From contig JAKADW010000029.1 of the NCBI GenBank assembly GCA_021820165.1, positions 1 to 11,487 of the forward strand: DNA of 11,487 nucleotides. Direction: 5' to 3'. Below, piece after piece: positions 1 through 5,273 of the stretch (positions are counted from its first letter, which is position 1; every line of letters begins with the position of its first letter). The stretch comes from Bacillota bacterium (lineage in GTDB: Bacteria > Bacillota_E > Sulfobacillia > Sulfobacillales > Sulfobacillaceae). The position numbers and the translations under genes are program-made. Below the pieces are notes generated by a model. That model saw nothing but the letters and a program-made list of their open reading frames with translations, had not been told where the DNA came from and did no database searches.

Positions 1-322
1 TAACGCGCTGCCGCCCTCCCCCGACAGCACCATTGGCACTGGTGGTGTCGCACAATTCGAGCGAGCGTGACGGCTGATGACGAGGTGGCATGGCCTATCC
101 GTGGGCGTCGATCGGTTCCCTTTCCGGATCGCAGCGATACCGTCGCCAATTCTTAGAGAAAGGACATCCCTCCTAGCATGTCGACCCCTGACTTATCCCG
201 TGTGTATTTTCACTATTATCGTAGGAAACATTGTCTACGCAGGAGAATGTGCCTCCTCTGTTGCAGTGTTTTACCGAAGAGAATCGGACTCTTCGATTTC
301 GGACAAGGGCGGACGCACATGG
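1..322. other. Gene-free left edge, unassigned
   Basis: I see no gene that I can support here. Short frames are open on both strands but none has a convincing ribosome binding site or recognisable domain. One + strand frame enters from the left edge and stops at 68-70, ending GTGGVAQFERA; it could be the C-terminus of a gene outside the window, but 22 residues are too few to tell. A 7-bp dyad, CGAAGAG/CTCTTCG (275-281 and 289-295), lies about 30 bases before the transposase relic. It has no T tract, so it is not an obvious terminator. The stretch may be the upstream part of the decayed insertion element that follows, but I could not find its terminal repeats. Confidence 0.4.
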
Positions 323-643
323 ATGATTCCAAGCGACTCGATTGTCCACGTTTTTGGCACACATGGGCCACGGTGTCAGTCTCCACGCACCACGCTGGCT
401 GCATGAGTCTGGGCCGTCTTGTCCCGCCCTCTGTTGCGGGTAAGCAAACTCGACCATTCGCTGGCGATGGCCATCAAGAACAAGAAGGCGAAATACGCCA
501 TGAAACGGGTGGATCGGTTTTTAGGGCATTGGATGGTTCCGTGAGGATGGGATCCGTCAGATTCTCTGTGTGAACTGGCGAGCCCATGGCCGCGTCTGGC
601 CGTGGATAGCAAAGCCCTTCCCTCCTGGAGCCTCTCATCCGGC
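323..643 (+). pseudogene. Decayed DDE-type transposase, N-terminal part
   Basis: One + strand frame (ATG at 323) reads like the N-terminus of a DDE transposase once its stops are ignored: DSIVHVFGTHGP, then LAA-stop-VWAVLSRPLLRVSKL, then AMAIKNKKAKYAMKRVDRFLG. The last block is the small basic helical segment ending KRVDRFL that is typical of the start of several IS4-like transposases. The frame is broken by TGA at 404-406 and TGA at 542-544. After the second stop it continues with LAVDSKALPSW, which resembles the first catalytic Asp region (usually VDWT) with the motif damaged. Similarity ends near 640, where sequence of a galE relic begins on the opposite strand. About 105 codons remain of a gene normally of 350-450. 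It is dead. The exact IS family is not determined, and the assignment rests on motif reading alone. Confidence 0.45.
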
Positions 644-705
644 CCACATACCCCAGCCCTCCGGTGATCACCGATCACCACGGCTTGCGGTTTAGCCACT
701 CTCAT
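642..705 (-). pseudogene. galE: galE relic: first 19 codons of UDP-glucose 4-epimerase
   Basis: An ATG at 705-703, 31 bases after the galK stop and preceded by AAAGGGAG, opens a frame reading MRVAKPQAVVI. The bases GGTGATC are then present twice in tandem (679-673 and 672-666). If one copy is removed the reading becomes MRVAKPQAVVITGGLGYVG. This is a textbook N-terminus of GalE and related extended SDRs: a beta strand followed by the TGGxGYxG dinucleotide-binding motif. With both copies the frame shifts and the motif is lost. Immediately after GYVG the sequence stops looking like an epimerase and becomes the truncated transposase on the other strand. The gene therefore carries a 7-bp frameshift and has lost about 95 percent of its length. 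GalE (about 330 residues) would interconvert UDP-galactose and UDP-glucose, closing the Leloir cycle. The position at the end of a gal operon supports the call. galE and not another SDR is an inference from that context. Confidence 0.7.
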
Positions 706-736
706 TCTCCCTTTGCCCTGCCCATACACCAGCCGT

Positions 737-1891
737 TTATCCCACCCGCTCTAGTCCTCGTACCGGCATCGGAACCGGGAGGAATGCCGGGGTTCCCCAT
801 CCTTCCTGCCGATACAGGCGACCTAACGCATCCTCCATTTCCTCGGTTTGATCTGCAGGTCCCAGCGCAATCACCGCGCCGCCAAATCCTGCCCCGGTCA
901 GCCTCGCGCCGATGTGCAAGGTTTGCAGACAGGCTACCGTAGCGTCTAATCTTGGAGTGGAAACCGCATAATCACGGGATAGCGAGGCATGGCTTTCCCA
1001 GAACAGAGTGCGGACACGGTCCCAATGCCCCTGGGACGCTGCTTCGATGGTGTCGAGAACCCGTTGATTTTCCGTGAGCACATGGTAGCTACGTGACCGC
1101 AAGATAGGATCTGCAAGTCGTTCAACATCCTCCAATGCAGCTTCACTCAGCATGTCGACTCCGAGTTCCGCACAAGCGGCTTGAGTCTCTCGAACCCGCT
1201 GTTGGTATCCACCGCCAGCCAAAATTCGTGGGCTTTGGGTATCCACGATCCACAAACGCTGATCTCCCCGTGCGTAATCAAACGCCACGGAGTGTCCTTC
1301 TGTCTGAGCAGCGTTGACCCATAACGCGGAGCCGTCTTGCGCCAGCGCGATCGCCAAGGGGTCCAAAATACCAGTCTGCACGCCCAGATAACGATTTTCC
1401 ACCTGCTGTGCCAGCGTTGCCAGGGAATAGGCGCTGACCGATGGGGCTTGCCAATGGCTCACCGTGGCCAGCAAGCCGAGGCACAGGGCGGCCGACGATG
1501 ACAATCCGCTCGCTACCGGGAGCGTCGTGCCTATCCAGAGATCCGCCCCGTCACTCACCTCCATGAGATCCCAGATGGCTGTAAGAAACCCCGCCAGCCC
1601 GCTCAGGGGCCGTGGCCCCTCTATCATTTGCTCACGCTGTGAGGACGTCATGACAATTTGCGTATTTTCATAGTCACTGACGGCACGCACGATGCCGTCT
1701 TCCCTTCGGGCCGCCGCGATCCACGTGGAATAGGGGACGGCAATCGCCAAAGCAAAACCACCCTGATAATCCGTATGATCCCCGATGACATTCACGCGGC
1801 CTGGCGCCTTCCAAACAGTTTCCGAGGGACGGTGGAAGCGGTTCGTAAACTGTTCCTTTACCCCCTGAGTGCTCCACAGCTCATGTGTCAT
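737..1891 (-). CDS. galK: Galactokinase
   Basis: Cytoplasmic enzyme that phosphorylates alpha-D-galactose with ATP to galactose-1-phosphate, the first Leloir step. The protein has 384 residues, full length for the family. Visible GHMP-kinase landmarks are the galactokinase signature GRVNVIGDHTDY (31-42), the phosphate-binding loop LPVASGLSSSAAL (about 124-136), the likely catalytic Asp in GILDP (D177), SRDYAVSTPRLD near 305-316, and the C-terminal GAGFGG motif (about 333-338). Two positions differ from the usual pattern: GEHTDY is GDHTDY here, and the common MDQ is LDP. Both lie at or near the sugar site. The ATG overlaps the galT stop as ATGA (1888-1891) and has an excellent AGGAGGTGA site at 1904-1896, so the start is secure and the gene is translationally coupled to galT. 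It is followed after 31 bases by the galE relic. Assignment to GalK rather than another GHMP sugar kinase is well supported by the signature and by the adjacent galT. Confidence 0.95.
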   Translation of the reverse strand: MTHELWSTQGVKEQFTNRFHRPSETVWKAPGRVNVIGDHTDYQGGFALAIAVPYSTWIAAARREDGIVRAVSDYENTQIVMTSSQREQMIEGPRPLSGLAGFLTAIWDLMEVSDGADLWIGTTLPVASGLSSSAALCLGLLATVSHWQAPSVSAYSLATLAQQVENRYLGVQTGILDPLAIALAQDGSALWVNAAQTEGHSVAFDYARGDQRLWIVDTQSPRILAGGGYQQRVRETQAACAELGVDMLSEAALEDVERLADPILRSRSYHVLTENQRVLDTIEAASQGHWDRVRTLFWESHASLSRDYAVSTPRLDATVACLQTLHIGARLTGAGFGGAVIALGPADQTEEMEDALGRLYRQEGWGTPAFLPVPMPVRGLERVG

Positions 1892-2781
1892 TTGTTCACC
1901 TCCTCATGATACTCTCGGTCGAGGATAGGTCCTAGGCGATCGTGCACTTGTTCTGGCACCATATCCACCACAAAGGCTCCCATCGCCAATTCTGACCCCG
2001 CTAGATATTTAATCTTGCCGCCTCCCCGGTCTATCGGAAGAAAGTCCCAGCGGAAGTGATAGGGCAGCCGCGTGACTGGAGCTTGATTCAAGCCCATGAC
2101 CAAAGCCGTCCGAAACCCAAAAAATCGATCGTAAGTCCGCAGCATTGCTTGCATCATCTGCACCCCCTCCGCACGTTCGTCTGGGGTCACATCTGACAGC
2201 CCGGGAATATGCCGCAGAGGCACCAGTTGCACCTGATATGGCATCCGCATTGCAGCCGGCACTTCCAAACGCCAGAAATTCCCATGCAACAGGAGAATAG
2301 CGTCCGAATGCCCTGAAGCACACAAAGGACAATTCGGGATGAATCGCGGCATCTCCCGGGCGATTCGGGCAGGGATATAGGGATAGGCATAGATTTGCCC
2401 ATGAGGATGAGCGATGGTGGCACCGGCTTTCTGCCCGCGGTTTTCAAAAACGAAAACGGCCTTGGTGCCCTCTTCTTGTTCCAATACCCGGATGCGTTCC
2501 GCCCAGACTTGCCAGATCAAATCCACACGAGAGACGGGCATATAGCCCAAGTCATCATGATGGTCAGGGGAATACACGATGATCTCGGCATTCCCGGGAT
2601 GGTGAAGTGACGGAAATTTATTCTCAAAAACAGCGACGTCAAATAGTATTTCTCCCACTTCCCCTTCTGGGCCGGGACAAAACGGGCATACCGTGCCTGC
2701 ATGTGTAATGGGCCGGGACTGCCGGCCACCGTTCATGCTGACCCAATCGCCCGACAGCACATCTTGCCGCAACGTGATCAT
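1888..2781 (-). CDS. galT: Galactose-1-phosphate uridylyltransferase
   Basis: Transfers UMP from UDP-glucose to galactose-1-phosphate, giving glucose-1-phosphate and UDP-galactose, through a uridylyl-histidine intermediate. The HIT-superfamily active site is clear as HPHGQ (125-129), with H127 the expected nucleophile. The zinc ligands of the Escherichia coli enzyme have counterparts: CPFC (C32, C35), a His in SPDHHDD (about 74) and H125. A second CxxC pair, CPLC, lies at 151-154. The C-terminal half keeps a substrate-side motif in altered form (YHFRWDFLPIDR, about 241-252, then KIKYLAGSE). At 297 residues it is shorter than the about 350-residue E. coli enzyme but in the range of compact bacterial GalT proteins. 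The start overlaps the upstream SDR stop as ATGA (2778-2781) and the stop overlaps galK, so the three are cotranscribed. A GGAGAGGA ribosome site lies about 9 bases upstream. There is no sign of damage. Confidence 0.94.
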   Translation of the reverse strand: MITLRQDVLSGDWVSMNGGRQSRPITHAGTVCPFCPGPEGEVGEILFDVAVFENKFPSLHHPGNAEIIVYSPDHHDDLGYMPVSRVDLIWQVWAERIRVLEQEEGTKAVFVFENRGQKAGATIAHPHGQIYAYPYIPARIAREMPRFIPNCPLCASGHSDAILLLHGNFWRLEVPAAMRMPYQVQLVPLRHIPGLSDVTPDERAEGVQMMQAMLRTYDRFFGFRTALVMGLNQAPVTRLPYHFRWDFLPIDRGGGKIKYLAGSELAMGAFVVDMVPEQVHDRLGPILDREYHEEVNK

Positions 2782-3683
2782 CTGGGCATGTCCTCTCCAG
2801 TCGTCATAATCCGTATAATTCGGCGTAAGTGTTCTCTGTCAGGCATCCAATGCAAAACCTCACGGGCCATGTCCAAACTTCCCGACAGGGGCCAGGCTCC
2901 TTGGCCCTGCGGCATAGCGCCCCCGTTGATAGAAAAAGTTTGACCAGAGGCAATGCTTGCAACCCAGAAAGTCGCGGGATAAACATCCAAACTTCGGGCG
3001 CAGACAAAAGCGTTGACAGCATCTTCGAGCGGCAGACAATCAACTTCTGGCCCTCCCGGTGCCAACCTGTCTCCCCAAAGGTCCGTAACAGAGCTGCCCT
3101 CGCGGACCAGAATCTTTCCAAAGCGCAAGACCACGACACCCGTAATTCTTTGCCCAACAGATAACGCCAATTGCCCTTCAAGTTGCCGCAAGTTTTCCCC
3201 ATAGACAGACAGAGGATAGTCGGAGTCGCCTGGTGATTGCGCGGCAGTGCGGTGTGATGCAGAAATGACACGAACGGACTGCCCGCAATTCGAGAGAAAT
3301 TTCAGCATCGCCGCTCCTTCGGCCACAATGTTGTCGAAAACGTCGGAAGGATTAGATTGTTCGAGCGGGTCGAGTGCTGCAGTGTGGATAACGGTCTGCA
3401 CGGTATAGCGGTTCATAATGCTTTCCCAGATTTCTGGCAAAGCTGCTGTGCCGTGATAGACCTGTGCACCTCTATAGCCGCCGAGACTGCGTGCAACCCT
3501 CAACACCACTGTCCCCATATTTTCTAAGGCCGTGGAAATGTTCGAGGCCAAGACCGTGGATCCGGTCACCACCGTGGCTTCACGGCGTGCGGTCCTCTCT
3601 GGCTTCACCGCCCGATAAAATACCCTTCGCCGACCATCGGGATGCGCTGACACTGTGCGGATGATCTGATCAGACATTTCCAT
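2778..3683 (-). CDS. FlaA1/CapD-like nucleotide-sugar SDR, probably catalytically dead
   Basis: A 301-residue protein aligning by eye with the extended-SDR family of FlaA1/CapD nucleotide-sugar dehydratases and epimerases. The Rossmann start is ATVVTGSTVLASNISTALEN (about 36-55), followed by VQTVIHTAALDPLEQSNP (95-112), VRVISAS (137-143), VVVLRFGKILVREGSS (183-198) and LAPGGPEV (207-214). Three expected features are missing. The GxxGxxG dinucleotide motif reads GSTVLAS. The catalytic YxxxK (MxxxK in FlaA1) reads YGENL (161-165), so the lysine is leucine. About 35 extra basic residues precede the first strand. The frame is intact and overlaps galT by 4 nt, so it looks maintained and not decaying. 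Start: ATG 3683 or ATG 3677. The AAGGAG directly before 3683 favours 3677 by spacing, while GAGG six bases further upstream could serve 3683. It sits where galE often lies in gal operons, but its motifs do not predict a standard epimerase. A structural, regulatory or unusual-cofactor role is possible; function unknown. Confidence 0.7.
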   Translation of the reverse strand: MEMSDQIIRTVSAHPDGRRRVFYRAVKPERTARREATVVTGSTVLASNISTALENMGTVVLRVARSLGGYRGAQVYHGTAALPEIWESIMNRYTVQTVIHTAALDPLEQSNPSDVFDNIVAEGAAMLKFLSNCGQSVRVISASHRTAAQSPGDSDYPLSVYGENLRQLEGQLALSVGQRITGVVVLRFGKILVREGSSVTDLWGDRLAPGGPEVDCLPLEDAVNAFVCARSLDVYPATFWVASIASGQTFSINGGAMPQGQGAWPLSGSLDMAREVLHWMPDREHLRRIIRIMTTGEDMPR

Positions 3684-4494
3684 CTCCTTCCTCGAACATC
3701 TCCGACGGACTAGAAACCGTCAACACTTGCACGCCCCTCCTTCGTAAATTGGCAATATGGTCCTGGGCTGTCTCCACATCCACGGTAATCACAGCGTGTA
3801 TTTGCGAGATAGGCGCGATGCGTGCCAATGCACGCACACCCCATTTGGTGTGGTCCATAACTACAACCACTCGAGCCGCTTGTTCGATCAAAGCCTGATC
3901 GATTGCGGCTTCCTGAATGTTAGGAGTACTGATTCCTTCATTGGGGTCCAACCCATGTACTCCCAAGAACAGCAAATCCGTATGCAAACGGCGAATAGTA
4001 TACTCGGCAAACGGGCCGACCAAGGCGTCAGATGGGGTTCGAAAGTTACCCCCGCTCAGCACGATCTGGGAAAATCCCTGCAGTTGGAGTTCCAGTGCAA
4101 TATTCGTCGAATTCGTCACAAAGGTCAGCTGTTGGAATCCTCGGAGTTGGTGCGCTATCGCCCATGTTGTCGTACCCGCAGAAAAGGCAATAGTCATATT
4201 CGGTTCAACCAATTGCAACGCTCGTCGGGCAATCGCTTCTTTTTCCGCTAGATAGAGCCGGCGTTTCACTTCAAATGCCAGTTCCATTGCACTATGGGGC
4301 ACCTCTGCCCCCCCGATGACATGGTTCAGCAACTGAGCATTCTCCAGAGTCCGCAAGTCTCGGCGGACAGTCATCTCAGATACTTTCAAAAGAGCTGCCA
4401 ACTCAGGAACCGAACCAGAACCGTGCTGCGCAATCCACGTCAAGATCCGTTCTTGTCGTTCACGGGGCCGCATTGTCCTCATCGTCCTTATCAT
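3670..4494 (-). CDS. DeoR-family transcriptional repressor of the gal operon
   Basis: A cytoplasmic DNA-binding regulator that normally senses a phosphorylated sugar. The N-terminal winged helix-turn-helix (about 10-62) includes ERQERILTWIAQHGSGSV and the recognition helix SEMTVRRDLRTLE (39-51), the DeoR signature. The C-terminal DeoRC sensor domain (about 75-235) is complete, with IAFSAGTTTWAIAHQL (102-117), VTNSTNIALEL (126-136), LSGGNFR and VVVMDHTKWG (210-219). Length, 274 residues, is slightly above the usual 250-260. Three ATGs open the frame (4494, 4482, 4473). The first has no visible ribosome site. AAGGA lies only 2 bases before 4482 and 11 bases before 4473, and GAGGA 2 bases before 4473, so the start is uncertain and one of the inner ATGs may be used. 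The stop overlaps the downstream SDR gene by 8-14 nt, so it is the first gene of the gal operon. Autoregulation and induction by a galactose-pathway phosphate are inferences from context. Confidence 0.9.
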   Translation of the reverse strand: MIRTMRTMRPRERQERILTWIAQHGSGSVPELAALLKVSEMTVRRDLRTLENAQLLNHVIGGAEVPHSAMELAFEVKRRLYLAEKEAIARRALQLVEPNMTIAFSAGTTTWAIAHQLRGFQQLTFVTNSTNIALELQLQGFSQIVLSGGNFRTPSDALVGPFAEYTIRRLHTDLLFLGVHGLDPNEGISTPNIQEAAIDQALIEQAARVVVVMDHTKWGVRALARIAPISQIHAVITVDVETAQDHIANLRRRGVQVLTVSSPSEMFEEGDGNV

Positions 4495-4504
4495 CTAAAT
4501 TTAG
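4495..4504. promoter_or_regulatory. 10-bp palindrome before the regulator gene
   Basis: CTAAATTTAG is a perfect 10-bp palindrome touching the first possible ATG of the DeoR-type gene, or 12-21 bases upstream of the inner ATGs. A self-complementary AT-rich site at this place could be an operator for autoregulation. I found no second copy in front of the beta-galactosidase or importer genes, and no clear -35/-10 pair next to it, so the call is tentative. Confidence 0.25.
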
Positions 4505-4611
4505 GAGAATAGTTCTTAATGAATGCGTCATGGCGGCACGGCATCCCCATAGACGCTCCCGATGTTTTCGCCGTGTTTCACTGCCTTAAAGGTGTGTCTT
4601 GCACAAGATTT

Positions 4612-5087
4612 GCCAGGAAGACCGGAGGAAGTTCACCTCCAGCCCCCCACAGATTCCGGACGTAAACCTCTCAGCTCATCCGGCTTGTGCGAACCCTTTC
4701 TGGCCGACGGCCGACGCTGCGAACCCACGGCTCCTCCCCGAAGGCTGGCCCGAGGTCTCATAGAGTTCGTCCGCCCCCTTCCCTCCACTGCCATTACGGC
4801 CGCTTCCTCACTGCTATCGACGGCCCACCCCTCCTGATGACTCGGTACCTTCCCCCCTAGCGGACTCCACTTATAGGGCGTTTCCCTTGCCATCACCGGC
4901 CAGACACGTTCTACGTTCAAGACCGAACCACGCGCGTGCCCCCTCTTCGCTGGGTGCCGCGAAAGCCGTCAGTAAGGTGTCGGCTTCGCGAAGCTGGACG
5001 AGGGAAAGGCCCTCAATTTTGACATCATCGAACCGTACTTTCGACGAGAACTGGTGTCCGCTCACCGCTCACCTTCGTGGGCCACAC
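4612..5087 (-). ncRNA. ORF-less, decayed group II intron
   Basis: The gap between the DeoR gene and the beta-galactosidase has no convincing ORF, but its - strand carries the 3' landmarks of a group II intron. Domain V lies at 4686-4653 and is followed by a short GGAGG/CCTCC hairpin (about 4642-4619) in the place of domain VI. The 3' part, CGGTCTTCCTGGC, resembles the usual CAGTCTACTCGAC-type end, placing the 3' boundary near 4612. GTGTGGCC at 5087-5080 matches the GUGYG 5' consensus, so the element may span about 476 bases. That is short, as expected when the reverse transcriptase in domain IV has been lost; only about 100 bases lie between the presumed domain III region and domain V. Boundaries are inferred, the 5' one weakly. 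The rest of the gap, 5088-5273, holds only broken frames, one reading MASVVSVEKRHPEDVA, possibly the interrupted host gene. Bases 4505-4611 hold nothing I recognise. Confidence 0.5.
4653..4686 (-). ncRNA. Group II intron domain V, degenerate
   Basis: Read 4686 to 4653, this 34-base stretch has the size and plan of group II domain V: an AGC triad at bases 2-4 (AAGCCGGATG at the start), a GAGA tetraloop of the GNRA type at bases 15-18, the two-base AC bulge at 24-25, and the returning strand CGTCCGG. The upper helix forms with several G-U pairs. The bases that should pair with the catalytic triad (usually GGTTC at the end) read GGAAT, giving A-A and G-A mismatches at the foot of the helix. The ribozyme is therefore probably inactive. 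Confidence 0.6.
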
Positions 5088-5273
5088 GCGACATCTTCGG
5101 GATGCCTTTTCTCAACACTCACGACCGAGGCCATTGTGCCCCAGCCGCCTGGGGTGGCTTGATGGTTTCGCCGACACAACGCCCTCGCGGATCCGCTCTA
5201 ATCTCAAACGAAACTTCGTGGCGCAATTTCTCCGCTACGCCCCCTGTCGAAATCCTCGGCGTACTTGCTTAAG

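Noticed and set aside
178..573. 131-codon + strand frame over the left region
   Set aside because: It lies in a different frame from the transposase-like motifs, shows no domain and has no ribosome site; treated as a shadow.
663..679. GGTGATC/GATCACC dyad after galK as a terminator
   Set aside because: The dyad arises from the tandem GGTGATC copies next to ACC in the galE relic, and no T tract follows.
376..729. 117-codon - strand frame after galK as a real gene
   Set aside because: It is the frameshifted reading of the galE relic run on through antisense of the transposase relic; only the first 11 residues have meaning.
2804..3271. 155-codon - strand frame inside the SDR gene
   Set aside because: Out of frame with the SDR, which has clear family motifs and coupled overlaps; a shadow.
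4597..4608. TCTTG-CA-CAAGA dyad upstream of the regulator gene as an operator
   Set aside because: Arms of only 5 bp, about 100 bases from the gene, next to the presumed intron end; no second copy seen.
4633..4920. 95-codon - strand frame between the DeoR gene and beta-galactosidase as a protein
   Set aside because: It overlaps the domain V-like RNA element and the composition is Arg/Gly/Ser-rich without any domain; better explained as intron RNA.
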